Assembly (NCBI RefSeq): GCF_012290005.1
Contig: NZ_JAAXMS010000006.1
Coordinates: 310,001 to 374,000, forward strand
Reading direction: 5' to 3'
From: Crateriforma spongiae
GTDB taxonomy: Bacteria; Planctomycetota; Planctomycetia; Pirellulales; Pirellulaceae
Length of the DNA stretch: 64,000 nt
Part shown: positions 49,788 through 59,423 of the stretch, piece after piece
How positions within the stretch are numbered: the stretch's first letter is position 1
Layout of the letters: each line of letters begins with the position of its first letter
Made by a program: the position numbers and the translations under genes
Notes under the pieces: model-generated
What the model was told of the DNA's origin: nothing
The model's database searches: none
What the model saw: only the letters and a program-made list of their open reading frames with translations

Positions 49788-50060
49788 GGTCAAAGGTCTC
49801 TCTTGTTCGGGTGGTGTTGCAGTTGGCGGTGGTCGTGCTGCTGTCATGTTAGAATTACCGTCAATCGCTGGAGCCCGCACCTGTCACGTTGATTCAACGT
49901 TGGGGTGTCATCGCCTGGCTCATCGGTCCGTTGTGCAAACGGTCACAGTTCCTCGTTACCGGGCGTTCGGTGATGGGTCGGCGACCCATTTGGTTGGCCA
50001 CTTGCCATGAAATGGTCGCAATGCGATCAACGTTTTCATCCTCCGATGTTCACCGGATCA

Positions 50061-51719
50061 ATGAAAAAATTCTCAACGAAATGGACGGTTTGGTTTTGTG
50101 GATGGCTTTTCCCGCTTGCGCTGTTGCACGTCTTGGGCATGCAATCCGTGTCGGCCGGCGACCCATCACGGCCGAACATTGTGTTGATCATGGCCGATGA
50201 CATGGGGTTTTCGGATATCGGATGTTACGGCGGTGAAATCCAAACGCCGAACATCGATCGCTTGGCCGCCGGCGGAATCCGATTCACACAGTTCTATAAC
50301 ACCGGGCGTTGTTGCCCGACACGAGCGTCACTGATGACCGGGCTGTATCCGCATGAAGCGGGACTGGGGCACATGGTCTATCGTGATCGCGGCGCCGGTT
50401 ATCACCCCTATTTGAATCGCCAGACCGTCACGATCGCTGAAGTACTGAAGGACGCCGGCTATCGCACGATGATGGCGGGCAAATGGCACGTCGGGCATGA
50501 AAAGGGACAGTGGCCGACCGATCGCGGATTCGAACACTTCTATGGCATTCACATACACGTCGACAGCTATTTCAAAGTGCTGCCGGGGTGCCCGGTCTAT
50601 CACAACGATCGTCTGGTGATTGATGCGACCGAAGCACCACCCAACACGTTGCATCCCGATCAGCCTTGGTACACCACCGATGTGTTCACCGATTGGTCGC
50701 TTAAGTTCTTGGATGACGCGGCCGATGATGAGCGACCGTTCTTCTTGTACACGGCTTACAATTCGCCGCACTGGCCGTTGGAAGCACCCGATGAAAACAT
50801 CAGCAAGTGCGAGGGGCGATACGACGAGGGTTGGGATCAATTGCGTCGCGAAAAACTGGAACGCATGATCCAGATGGGCGTCGTTGATGCGGACACCACA
50901 TTGCCCGATAGCCAATGCCCCGCTTGGGCAGATCTGTCGGCGTCGGACCAAACCGAATCGGCGTTTCGACGCGAGATCTATGCGGCCCAGATCGAACGGA
51001 TGGATCAAAACATCGGACGGATCATCGAGAAATTGGATCAGGCCGGCCGACTGGACAATACGCTGATTCTGTTCCTCTCGGACAACGGGTGCTGTGCCGA
51101 AGGTGGCATGTTCGGCTATCGCTGGAATGAAAATACCAAGGGCAACCATGATCAATGGCGAAACCAGAGTGGCCGCAGCAGCAGCATGGGCGAAGCTTGG
51201 TCCAATGCCTCCAACACGCCGTTCCGATTGCACAAACGCTGGGTACACGAAGGCGGTATCGCGACGCCGCTGATCGCCCATTGGCCCGACGGTATCGACC
51301 AGCCTGACCGTTGGTGCCGGCGACCGGGGCACGTCGTCGATGTTCTGGTCACCTGCGTCGATGTCGCCGGTGCCAAGTATCCAACGCAATTCGACGGCGA
51401 AGCGATCAAGCCGACGCCGGGTATCAGCCTGAAATCAGCCTTTGGATCGGTCGATGATTCATCGACCGATTCGCGTCCGCTGTTCTGGGAACACGAATCA
51501 CACGCCGCGGTTCGGCAAGGCAAATGGAAACTGGTGACGCTGAATGCGACCGACGTCGATGCTTGGGAGTTGTACGACATCGTCCGTGATCGGACCGAGC
51601 AAAACGATGTCGCACCATCGCATCCTAAGGTGGTCCAAAGATTACGTGACCAATGGACCCGCTGGGCGAGACAAGCCAACGTGCTGCCATGGCCGAAGGA
51701 TCGTACCGAGAAAAACTAA
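50061..51719 (+). CDS. Sulfatase, arylsulfatase type
   Basis: 552 residues. Signal peptide ('VWFCGWLFPLALLHVLGMQSV' and on, about 1-33). 'RPNIVLIMADDMGFSDIGCY' gives the calcium-binding Asp residues, and CCPTRASLMTG holds the predicted formylglycine at Cys84, here with the CxPTR form. 'MAGKWHVGHEK' and 'LFLSDNGCCAEGG' are the other catalytic blocks. The long C-terminal part ('FWEHESHAAVRQGKWKLV', 'WELYDIVRDRTEQND') is typical of planctomycete arylsulfatases. Several ATG codons exist; 50061 was picked because the signal peptide follows at the usual spacing. Confidence 0.93.
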   Translation: MKKFSTKWTVWFCGWLFPLALLHVLGMQSVSAGDPSRPNIVLIMADDMGFSDIGCYGGEIQTPNIDRLAAGGIRFTQFYNTGRCCPTRASLMTGLYPHEAGLGHMVYRDRGAGYHPYLNRQTVTIAEVLKDAGYRTMMAGKWHVGHEKGQWPTDRGFEHFYGIHIHVDSYFKVLPGCPVYHNDRLVIDATEAPPNTLHPDQPWYTTDVFTDWSLKFLDDAADDERPFFLYTAYNSPHWPLEAPDENISKCEGRYDEGWDQLRREKLERMIQMGVVDADTTLPDSQCPAWADLSASDQTESAFRREIYAAQIERMDQNIGRIIEKLDQAGRLDNTLILFLSDNGCCAEGGMFGYRWNENTKGNHDQWRNQSGRSSSMGEAWSNASNTPFRLHKRWVHEGGIATPLIAHWPDGIDQPDRWCRRPGHVVDVLVTCVDVAGAKYPTQFDGEAIKPTPGISLKSAFGSVDDSSTDSRPLFWEHESHAAVRQGKWKLVTLNATDVDAWELYDIVRDRTEQNDVAPSHPKVVQRLRDQWTRWARQANVLPWPKDRTEKN

Positions 51720-51770
51720 GGCTCCGCTGGCAAATCGAATGGCGATGCCGCCGGCTAGACGCCGGTGATT

Positions 51771-52421
51771 TCAGGCAGTTGATTCGGTCGATTCGGCTTG
51801 ACCAGCTTGGCTGGCTTTCCAAGCATCACGCAACAGCGGATAGCTGTCACGTCCCAAGCGTTCGAAGGTGGCCAGGAATTCGCCCAGGTCGACGTCGATG
51901 TTGGTGACCTGTTCCGATTTCAGGAAGCCAAACGTCCCGCTCCACGGATCCGGTGATCCGGGGAAATAGACGGTGACACGACCATCGTCGCTGCGTTCGA
52001 TTTCCAGCCCGGGTCGATAGACGCCCATGTGATCGATCAACACAGGCTTCATTCGATCACGGCCCAGTTCGCCGCCGATGCCGCCGGCCACTTGGTCTTT
52101 GTAGATCGAGTACCGCGGAAAGATCATGATCAGATGCTTTTCCACGATCCCGCTGAATTTCTTGCCGATGGCCAACTGGGCGGCGACGCCGGCGCCAAAG
52201 CACAGGATGATCAGTACCGCGATGGCGGCCATCAGCAGCACGGTGTAACCGTGGACCGTGCGGATTTCGAAGGTCTCGTTCAGGAACTGAGCGATCCAGT
52301 AGACGATCGATCCGACTTGGCCGAGCAGGTAGCCGACGACGATCAGAGGCAACAGAAAGACGATGCCGCCGATCGCCGTGGACCGTAAAAATCCGAACTG
52401 TCGTTCGACGTGTTCACGCAT
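51771..52421 (-). CDS. DUF502 membrane protein
   Basis: 216 residues with two membrane helices (about 16-40 'GGIVFLLPLIVVGYLLGQVG' and 58-85 'GYTVLLMAAIAVLIILCFGA'), a motif 'FPRYSIYKDQVA' and 'VYFPGSPDPWSGTFGF', matching DUF502. The family is widespread and uncharacterised. It converges with the sulfatase, with 51 bases between the ends, where a short CCGGC-TAGAC-GCCGG stem lies. Confidence 0.85.
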   Translation of the reverse strand: MREHVERQFGFLRSTAIGGIVFLLPLIVVGYLLGQVGSIVYWIAQFLNETFEIRTVHGYTVLLMAAIAVLIILCFGAGVAAQLAIGKKFSGIVEKHLIMIFPRYSIYKDQVAGGIGGELGRDRMKPVLIDHMGVYRPGLEIERSDDGRVTVYFPGSPDPWSGTFGFLKSEQVTNIDVDLGEFLATFERLGRDSYPLLRDAWKASQAGQAESTESTA

Positions 52422-52523
52422 AGGAATTGGTGTTTACCGAAAAGGGTGAAGACGCCGGAGCCCTTGGCGTCGATGCCCTATTCTGACGTAAAACACAGCA
52501 ATGTGCCTATGTCGGTTCCGCGT

Positions 52524-53912
52524 TTAGGCTTCGATCACGTATTCGAATTTCTTGTTGATCCCCGGCTTGGGAATCGGATACAAGCCGTCCGCATCGGGCA
52601 TGACGGGGGCCGGGCCGTCCATCGTCATCTTGTCTGCATCGGGGGCAAACATTTGCGGACATTCACGCATTTGTTCGATGGTGATTTCTTGGCCGGTGTG
52701 TGCCGCCATGCGTCCCATGCTGGTCACCAAGCTGGCTTCGACGCCACGCGGGACTTCGTTGTATGGCTTGTCGTTGACAATCGCATCGACGAAATCTTCC
52801 CACTCCAAATCGTACGGGCTCAGCTTCGGGGTGTCGTATTCCCAGATGCGCTGGCGGCGATTCTGTTCTTGATCCTTGTATGAGCTGACGCCGCGTGGCG
52901 AGTGACCAAATTTGCTGACGAACGCCGATCCCTTGGTGCCGTGAACCACGCTGGACATTTCGTTTTGGCAGCCCAGCATGTTGCGGCCGTCGAAGAACAG
53001 TTTGGTGCCGTCGGGATAGGTGTATTCGACCGAATAGGTGTCAAAGTTCTGGTCGACGTACAGTTCGCCGTCTTCGTTGTGGCGATAGTGACGCCCGCCG
53101 ACGGCGTGGGCCTTGATCGGAAACGCGTTCTTCATCCATGACGTCTCATCGATCTGGTGAATGTAGAAATCGCTGAAGCTGCCGCCGCTGGCCCATAAGA
53201 AACTGTGGAAGCGTTCGATTTGCCATTCGACTTCGGATTTGTGTTCGGGCTTCTTTGTGGAGAAGCAGGATCCGATGACGCCCTGCATTCGGTAGGCACG
53301 CATCGCAATGATGTCACCAATTTCGCCGTCTTGGATGCGTTGGTGCAATTGTTGGCGACCACGGCAGTGGCGAATCATCAGGCCGACCGCGCACTTCAGG
53401 TTTTTCTCGTCAGCCTTCTTGGACAGTTCCAGCATGCGTTTGGCGCTGGGGCCGTCGGCGATCAGCGGCTTTTCCATGAAAACATGGAGACCCTTTTCGA
53501 TCGCTTTTTGGAAGTGGACCCAGCGGAACGCCAGCGGGGTGGCGAACACGGCGATGTCGCCCGGGTTCAATGCGTCCAAGGCTTTTTCGTAGGCGTCGAA
53601 ACCGACGTGTCGCCGATCCTTGGGCACGTTGACCTTGTCGGGCGTTTCGCGGAATTCATTGTTCAATGCCGAAAGGCTGATTTCCAAGCGATTTTCAAAG
53701 ACGTCGGCCATCGCCACCAACTTGGTCGGGCCGTTGCCGACACGCAGCGCGTTGCTGGCCGCGCCGGTACCGCGTCCACCGCAACCGATCAGTGCCACTT
53801 GAAGGGTGTCATTGGTGGCTTGGCCATAAACCTTGGGGACGGCCATCGCGCCGACGGCGGCGGTGGTTCCGGCGGCACTGCGAATGAAATCACGACGGGG
53901 CAGATCGGTCAT
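52524..53912 (-). CDS. Gfo/Idh/MocA-family oxidoreductase, TAT-exported
   Basis: 462 residues. A twin-arginine signal ('PRRDFIRSAAGTTAAVGAMA', Arg6-Arg7) directs it out of the cytoplasm already folded. The NAD(P)-binding motif 'VALIGCGGRGTGAASNALRV' and the 'HVFMEKPLIAD' Glu-Lys-Pro motif, whose Lys is catalytic, define the family. The C-terminal domain includes 'GCQNEMSSVVHGTKGSAFVS'. Such planctomycete proteins oxidise or epimerise sugars, possibly with a tightly bound cofactor. The ATG at 53912 was selected; the open frame further upstream belongs to non-coding sequence. It may be transcribed with the FGE-like gene 124 bases upstream. Confidence 0.93.
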   Translation of the reverse strand: MTDLPRRDFIRSAAGTTAAVGAMAVPKVYGQATNDTLQVALIGCGGRGTGAASNALRVGNGPTKLVAMADVFENRLEISLSALNNEFRETPDKVNVPKDRRHVGFDAYEKALDALNPGDIAVFATPLAFRWVHFQKAIEKGLHVFMEKPLIADGPSAKRMLELSKKADEKNLKCAVGLMIRHCRGRQQLHQRIQDGEIGDIIAMRAYRMQGVIGSCFSTKKPEHKSEVEWQIERFHSFLWASGGSFSDFYIHQIDETSWMKNAFPIKAHAVGGRHYRHNEDGELYVDQNFDTYSVEYTYPDGTKLFFDGRNMLGCQNEMSSVVHGTKGSAFVSKFGHSPRGVSSYKDQEQNRRQRIWEYDTPKLSPYDLEWEDFVDAIVNDKPYNEVPRGVEASLVTSMGRMAAHTGQEITIEQMRECPQMFAPDADKMTMDGPAPVMPDADGLYPIPKPGINKKFEYVIEA

Positions 53913-54036
53913 GGTAAGAAAACCTGATGGAAATGGGTGGGGAAACGAAACAAGGTGGGATTCGTTGACGCCGGTGGGCGACCGCGCCGGCCGCATCGAC
54001 GTCGCGGGTGAAGTGATCGTGCAGGGGAAGTGCTCG

Positions 54037-55203
54037 CTAGCGGGCATCGGTGGCGCTATTCCAAAACGCGTCCATTGTTTTGACGTCGGGAACCTGCATC
54101 GGACGAACGACTCGGAACCCGACCCATAGGGCGTCGGTGTGGTACCAGATGCTGCGGGGCAACTGCGGGTCTTGATCTTTCCAGGACGGATCGCTGCCGC
54201 GGCGATAGGCGGATCGCAATTGTTCGGGATCGTCGTACCAGCTGCCGCCACGAACACTGCGGGGATACAGCTTGATCGGCCGCACGATCGGGTTGGTGGT
54301 GTTGTCCGCGATGCGATCAAAGTAATCGTCTTCGTATTGGTCGGCGGTCCATTCCATGACGTTGCCGTGCATGTCGTGCAGACCGAACGGGTTGGGTTTC
54401 AGCTGGCCGACCTGTTGATACTTGTCATCGCTGTTGTCATAGAACCACGCATAGTCTTCCATCGCGTCGGCATCGAACGAATAGGGGCCGGTGGTTCCCG
54501 CGCGACAGGCGTATTCCCATTCGGCTTCGGTGGGCAGCCGATAAAAGTGACCCGTCTGGGCGCTCAACCATTGGCAATACTTGTTGGCCGCGTGCTGGGT
54601 CATGCTGATCGCCGGGTAACCGGTCTGCCCCATGCCGAAACTCATTTCGGTGTACGGCGGTGTCGGCTGGCTGACGCCATCAACGATGTCGTCGGTGGCC
54701 GGGTCGTAATCCTTGCGGGCACCATTTTTTTCACGCGGTGCTTGAGTGATCATGTACGGTTCGTATTCGTCCCAAGTCACTTCGCACTTGCCCATCCAAA
54801 ACGGTGACACCGTGACCTGTTGCTGGGGGCCTTCGTTGTCTTCGCGGTCTTCTTCGTCTTCGGGACTGCCCATCATGAAGCTGCCGCCGGGGACCGCCAC
54901 CATTTCAAACTCGACTCCGGTGCGAGGAATGGTTTGGCGATAGTTTTTAAAATCGTCTTGGCTGACCTCGCCCGACGTTTCAAGAATCTGTTGATGAATC
55001 TTGGTCAAGAGTTCAGCGTTATCGGGCGACGTCGTTGCCGTTTGCGCACCGGCGGGATTGCACAGTGATGTCACGGACAGGATGCACAAAAACGCAAAAG
55101 CAACAGGAGCCGAACACCGCAGTGGACTGGATCCGATGCGTCGAAGGACACACCGGCGGCAGGATGGGCGGGAGGAAATTGCCGATCGGCGAATCGGAGG
55201 CAT
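54037..55203 (-). CDS. SUMF1/FGE-like protein lacking both active-site cysteines
   Basis: 388 residues. A signal peptide-like segment ('CSAPVAFAFLCILSVTSLC', near 30-50) is followed by the formylglycine-generating-enzyme fold: 'VAVPGGSFMMGSPEDEEDRE', 'FWMGKCEVTWDEYEPY', 'YPAISMTQHAANKYCQWLSA', 'RLPTEAEWEYACRAGT', 'GLHDMHGNVMEWTAD' and 'SVRGGSWYDDPEQLRSAY'. Human FGE has its copper-binding Cys336 and Cys341 in the last block; the equivalents here are Asp and Leu. It is therefore unlikely to activate sulfatases and may have a structural or binding role. The ATG at 55203 is chosen; the frame upstream crosses a repeat element. Confidence 0.85.
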   Translation of the reverse strand: MPPIRRSAISSRPSCRRCVLRRIGSSPLRCSAPVAFAFLCILSVTSLCNPAGAQTATTSPDNAELLTKIHQQILETSGEVSQDDFKNYRQTIPRTGVEFEMVAVPGGSFMMGSPEDEEDREDNEGPQQQVTVSPFWMGKCEVTWDEYEPYMITQAPREKNGARKDYDPATDDIVDGVSQPTPPYTEMSFGMGQTGYPAISMTQHAANKYCQWLSAQTGHFYRLPTEAEWEYACRAGTTGPYSFDADAMEDYAWFYDNSDDKYQQVGQLKPNPFGLHDMHGNVMEWTADQYEDDYFDRIADNTTNPIVRPIKLYPRSVRGGSWYDDPEQLRSAYRRGSDPSWKDQDPQLPRSIWYHTDALWVGFRVVRPMQVPDVKTMDAFWNSATDAR

Positions 55204-55657
55204 GGGCGTGTAGCGTGAAGATGGAAAGGTAGGTGGAAATCTGGGCTCGATATGACGGCGTCGTCTACGCAGCCGGACGGGAGTTTCGCGACCAATGGAA
55301 ACCCGGCGCGTAAGCGAGGAACGAACCGGCGAAAAACGCGGTCTCTCGCTTACACGTCGGGCTACTAAATTCAAAAAAAAATCTGTCCGCCTGCCTCGGA
55401 ACCAAGGTGGCAACAGTGTAACCCAAAACTTGCTTGGATACTGTCAACGATCCGACGAGGTGTTCGTGATGAGCCTATACTGCGGATCGCTGACAGCCGA
55501 CGCAATTCTGGATGCCGCCCCGGCGTGCCATGGGTGCTGCGTCGACTTGTCACAGCAACGAAAACTTGATGGGTTCGGCGATCGACCGGCGGCGCTTTTC
55601 CTACGCCCCTGTGCCGATTCCGCCGTGCCCGTGTCTTCATGAAAGGACAGCAACGTG
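55204..55657. other. Gene-free region between the FGE-like gene and a sulfatase, containing a repeat
   Basis: 454 bases with no protein-like reading frame. It carries the 5' regions of two divergent genes and the inverted repeat at 55299-55362. Confidence 0.5.
55299..55362. repeat. Palindromic intergenic repeat element
   Basis: The arm AACCCGGCGCGTAAGCGAGG (from 55299) is a near inverted copy of CTCTCGCTTACACGTCGGGC (to about 55361), with about 24 bases between. A similar 'TAGCCCGACGTGTAAGCGAG' repeat is familiar from Pirellulaceae genomes; this rests on memory, not a search. Confidence 0.75.
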
Positions 55658-57232
55658 ATGGGATTGCAACGAGTTCCCCGGTGGGTGAAACCGGTGTGCG
55701 TGATCTTGGGGATGGCCTTGGGCATCGGGGGCGCCTCGGTCGCCTGTGCCGAACGTCCCAACATTGTCTTCATCTTTACCGATGACCACTGCCAACAGGC
55801 GTTGAGTGCGTATGACGATTCGCGGACCACGACGCCGAATTTGGATCGGATCGCCAAAGGCGGTATGCGTTTCGACCGTTGCTACGTCACGAATTCGATT
55901 TGTGGTCCCAGCCGGGCGGTGATTCAAACGGGCAAGTACAGCCATGTGAACGGATTCAAGACCAACCGCGACACGTTCAATGGCGACCAGCAGACGTTCC
56001 CCAAGCTGTTGCAGGCGGTCGGGTATCAAACGGCGGTGATCGGCAAGTGGCACTTGAAATCCACGCCGCAGGGATACGACTATTACGACGTGCTTCAGGG
56101 ACAAGGGCCGTATTACAACCCGCCGATGTTGACCGCCGGTCCGGATGGCCAGCCCGTCAAGCGTGAACACACCGGTTACACCACCGACATCATCACCGAA
56201 AAAACGGTCCGTTGGTTGAAGGAAGGTCGTGATCCCGATCGTCCGTTCATGGTCATGTTCCAGCACAAGGCACCTCACCGAAACTGGATGCCGGGACCGA
56301 AGTATCTGAATTGGCTGGATGACGTCACGATTCCGGAACCGGAAACAATGTGGGACGATTATTCCGGGCGGACCCGATCGGCCGCCGCACAGGCGATGAC
56401 CATGGCTCGTCACCTGAATGATCGCGATTTGAAGTTGGCCGGGTCAGGCATCTTGAATGCCCAGCAGCGAAAGGTTTGGGACGCGGCGTACGGGCCCAAG
56501 AATGAGGCTTATTTGAAGGCTCGTGAATCGATGACCGAGAAGGAAATCGTGCAGTGGAAGTATCAGCGTTATGTGAAGGATTACTTGCGATGCGTTCGCA
56601 GTGTCGATGATGGCGTGGGTGTGGTGCTGGACTATTTGGATGACGCCGGTTTGGCCGACAACACCGTCGTTATCTACAGCAGCGACCAGGGGTGGTATTT
56701 GGGCGAACACGGTTGGTTCGACAAACGCTGGATGTACGAAGAATCGCTGAAAACGCCGCTGATGATTCGTTGGCCCGGCGTGACACAGGCGGGCAGCACT
56801 AATGACGACATCGTCAGCAATCTGGACTTTGCCGAAACCTTCCTGGACTTGGCCGGTGTCCCGGTGCCCGATGAGATGCAGGGCCGGTCATTGGTGCCGC
56901 TGCTGCGTGGCCAAACGCCTGCGGATTGGCGAAAGGACTTCTATTACCACTACTACGAAAATCCCGGCGCGCATAACGTGGCTCGTCACTGCGGTGTGAC
57001 CGACGGTCGTTACAAGCTGATTCACTTTTATGCGCTGGAAGGCAAACCGATCGACGACTGGGAATTGTTCGATCTGCAAAAAGATCCGAACGAACTATCC
57101 AGCATCGCCGATGACCCCGAGTATGCCTCCGTTCGCAGCCGAATGACCGAGCGGTTGACGCAGATGCAGGAAATGTATCAAGTTCCCAAAGACACGATCC
57201 AACCGGTCAAGCGTCGCAGGGCGCGAAACTGA
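55658..57232 (+). CDS. Sulfatase, N-acetylglucosamine/iduronate-type
   Basis: 524 residues. Signal peptide ('[20 protein letters not shown]', about 12-31). '[20 protein letters not shown]' binds calcium, and [15 protein letters not shown] carries Cys82 as the formylglycine precursor. '[20 protein letters not shown]' and '[20 protein letters not shown]' complete the active site and, with '[13 protein letters not shown]', resemble heparan/GlcNAc-6-sulfatases. An AAAGGA element precedes the start; a GTG one codon upstream is the alternative. It is the fourth sulfatase in the window. Confidence 0.93.
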   Translation: MGLQRVPRWVKPVCVILGMALGIGGASVACAERPNIVFIFTDDHCQQALSAYDDSRTTTPNLDRIAKGGMRFDRCYVTNSICGPSRAVIQTGKYSHVNGFKTNRDTFNGDQQTFPKLLQAVGYQTAVIGKWHLKSTPQGYDYYDVLQGQGPYYNPPMLTAGPDGQPVKREHTGYTTDIITEKTVRWLKEGRDPDRPFMVMFQHKAPHRNWMPGPKYLNWLDDVTIPEPETMWDDYSGRTRSAAAQAMTMARHLNDRDLKLAGSGILNAQQRKVWDAAYGPKNEAYLKARESMTEKEIVQWKYQRYVKDYLRCVRSVDDGVGVVLDYLDDAGLADNTVVIYSSDQGWYLGEHGWFDKRWMYEESLKTPLMIRWPGVTQAGSTNDDIVSNLDFAETFLDLAGVPVPDEMQGRSLVPLLRGQTPADWRKDFYYHYYENPGAHNVARHCGVTDGRYKLIHFYALEGKPIDDWELFDLQKDPNELSSIADDPEYASVRSRMTERLTQMQEMYQVPKDTIQPVKRRRARN

Positions 57233-57332
57233 TTCGCGGCAGGTTTGCAACCGTGGCGAATTAGAGTCGCGGCGATCATGCATTGGCCGGTCGGTCGTAA
57301 TCCACCATCACGATGCGAACTGGCTGGCCGAG

Positions 57333-58295
57333 ATGAAGATTGTCGTAACTGATGCCCACACCGCGAACCCCGGTGACCTTTCTTGGGACGCACTATCGAC
57401 CATGGGCGATGTGCAGGTTTATCCTCGCACCGCCGTCGATGAAATCATACCGCGTTGCCAAGACGCCGATGTGGTGCTGACCAACAAAGTGCCACTGAAT
57501 GCCGAGACACTGGCGGCGTTGCCACAACTGCGATACATCGGCGTCACCGCGACGGGCACGAACATCATCGACTTGGAAGCCGCGTCGCAGCGTGGCATCG
57601 TGGTGACCAACGTTCCGGATTACAGTTCCCGTTCGGTTGCCCAGCATGTCTTTGCCATGGTGTTGGAACTGGCCAACCAAGTCGGACGCCACAACGACGC
57701 GGTGCAAGACGGGCAATGGCAACGATGTCCGGATTTCAGCTTTACGACTGGCCCGCTGATCGAATTGGCGGGATCGACGATGGGCATCATCGGGTTTGGT
57801 TCGATCGGACGGTGTACCGCCGCGATCGCCCGGGCGTTGGGGATGAATGTCTTGGCGTACTCTCGCACGCCGCCGAAGCCGGATCCCAATGATCCCGATG
57901 CGTTCACACCGGTCGGATTGGATGATTTGCTTGGGCAAAGCGATGTCGTTTCGTTGCATTGTCCATTGACGCCACAGACGCATCATTTGATCAACGCACA
58001 ACGGTTGTCGACGATGAAGTCGTCGGCGTGGCTGGTCAACACATCGCGGGGACCGGTGATCGACGAAGACGCGTTGGCATCGGCGCTGCGAAACGGTGTC
58101 ATCGGTGCCGCGGCCCTGGACGTATTGGACAGCGAACCGATGAAGCCGGACCATCCGCTGATGGGCCTGGACCGTTGCATCATCACGCCCCACGTCGCCT
58201 GGGCCACGGTCCAAGCGCGCCGACGCTTGATTGACACGGTGACCGCCAACGTTCGCCAATGGATCGATGGCGATGCCGTCAATGTCGTCAACTGA
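57333..58295 (+). CDS. D-2-hydroxyacid dehydrogenase (hydroxypyruvate reductase-like)
   Basis: 320 residues. NAD-binding motif 'GIIGFGSIGRCTAAIARALG'. The catalytic set of the family is present: Arg in 'LVNTSRGPVIDEDAL', Glu in 'LDVLDSEPMKPDHPLM', His in 'CIITPHVAWAT'. 'VTATGTNIIDLEAA' is the hydroxypyruvate/glycerate-type segment, so it probably converts hydroxypyruvate or glyoxylate to the D-hydroxyacid. It follows the sulfatase by 100 bases and ends 25 bases before the convergent TerC gene. Confidence 0.93.
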   Translation: MKIVVTDAHTANPGDLSWDALSTMGDVQVYPRTAVDEIIPRCQDADVVLTNKVPLNAETLAALPQLRYIGVTATGTNIIDLEAASQRGIVVTNVPDYSSRSVAQHVFAMVLELANQVGRHNDAVQDGQWQRCPDFSFTTGPLIELAGSTMGIIGFGSIGRCTAAIARALGMNVLAYSRTPPKPDPNDPDAFTPVGLDDLLGQSDVVSLHCPLTPQTHHLINAQRLSTMKSSAWLVNTSRGPVIDEDALASALRNGVIGAAALDVLDSEPMKPDHPLMGLDRCIITPHVAWATVQARRRLIDTVTANVRQWIDGDAVNVVN

Positions 58296-58300
58296 TCGAA

Positions 58301-58330
58301 GGTGCTTACTGGGCCGGTGCTTACTGGGCC
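58301..58330. repeat. Tandem 15-base duplication spanning the end of the TerC gene
   Basis: GGTGCTTACTGGGCC occurs twice back to back (58301-58315 and 58316-58330). The TAA stop of the minus-strand TerC gene lies within the second copy, and the first copy carries the same triplet. Confidence 0.9.
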
Positions 58331-59259
58331 GCGGAGGTCAGTGAACCTGTTTCGCCTTCGCCCTGACTGGGACGAATTCGTTTGGTCTTCATGCGTAGAT
58401 TCAGAAATTCGACGCACAGAGAAAACGCCATCGCAAAGTAGACGTAGCCTTTGTTGATCGGTTCGCCGATCGCGTCGCTTAGCAATACCACGCTGATCAG
58501 GATCAAAAACGACAACGCCAGCATTTTCACCGTCGGGTGCTGTTGAACAAAATCGCTGATCTGATTCGCAAAGATGATCATGATGCCGACGCTGATGATC
58601 ACGGCGGTGACCATGATTTCGATGTGCGATGCCATGCCGACGGCCGTGATCACGCTGTCGAGCGAAAAGATCACGTCCATGAACGCGATCCGAAACAGGA
58701 CCCCGCCGACGGTGATCTTGCCTGATCCAGATGCGGGCGGATCGATGCCGTCGGCCGAACCCCCGGTGTCACCCGGCAAATTCCCAATTTCGTGTTCCAG
58801 TTCGCCGCCTTCGATCTTGTGGTGAATCTCGCGGACCGCGGTGTACATCAGGAACAGGCCGCCGACCAACAGGATCAGATCGCGACCGGAAACCTGATTG
58901 ACTTCTTCGTGTTCGGCCAGCCATTGGCCAAGGCCGCCAAAGGAAACGTAATCGCTTAGCGTGATCAAGGCGTCTTCCAGGCCCATCAGCCAGCCGATCA
59001 TCATCAACAGCAAAATCCGCATCCCCATCGCCAGGAACAGCCCGAACCGACGCGCGAAGGACCGTTTGTCCTGGGGAAGCCGACCGGTGATGATTGCGAT
59101 GAAGACAATGTTGTCGATTCCCAAGACGATTTCCATCGCCGTCAACGCGAACAAGGCGATGGCCGATTCCATCGACACCAGTGGGGCATCACTGGCGATT
59201 TGGACACCGGACGCCAGCCAGGAAACGCTTGCGAAATCCATTGACAGAAAATCCCACAT
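58321..59259 (-). CDS. TerC-family integral membrane protein
   Basis: 312 residues with about seven helices. The acidic intramembrane motif 'TAMEIVLGIDNIVFIAIITG' and 'AFMDVIFSLDSVITAVGMA' with their conserved Asp residues define TerC/Alx-type proteins, recently tied to manganese efflux and loading of exported enzymes. A Gly/Asp/Glu-rich loop lies near 170-200. It converges with the dehydrogenase gene. A link to sulfatase metal supply is possible but unproven. Confidence 0.92.
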   Translation of the reverse strand: MWDFLSMDFASVSWLASGVQIASDAPLVSMESAIALFALTAMEIVLGIDNIVFIAIITGRLPQDKRSFARRFGLFLAMGMRILLLMMIGWLMGLEDALITLSDYVSFGGLGQWLAEHEEVNQVSGRDLILLVGGLFLMYTAVREIHHKIEGGELEHEIGNLPGDTGGSADGIDPPASGSGKITVGGVLFRIAFMDVIFSLDSVITAVGMASHIEIMVTAVIISVGIMIIFANQISDFVQQHPTVKMLALSFLILISVVLLSDAIGEPINKGYVYFAMAFSLCVEFLNLRMKTKRIRPSQGEGETGSLTSAAQ

Positions 59260-59423
59260 GAATCGACTCGATGCACCGGAGTGTGACGTGATTGGGCCGC
59301 TCTAATGGGCCGCAGACAGGATGAATTTAGCAAACGCTGCGTGGATGCGGATCGACGGTTGCACTAGCCCCGTCGCAAGCCAGATATCCGATTGTCAGTG
59401 GCCGAGTTTACGGTCCTCGGTTT

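Noticed and set aside
51751-51765. CCGGC-TAGAC-GCCGG hairpin as a terminator between convergent genes
   Set aside because: The stem is only five bases with no clear T run on either strand, so it was not listed as a feature.
53913-54320. N-terminal extension of the Gfo/Idh oxidoreductase
   Set aside because: It reads through the intergenic gap into the FGE-like gene. The twin-arginine signal at 53912 is a clear N-terminus.
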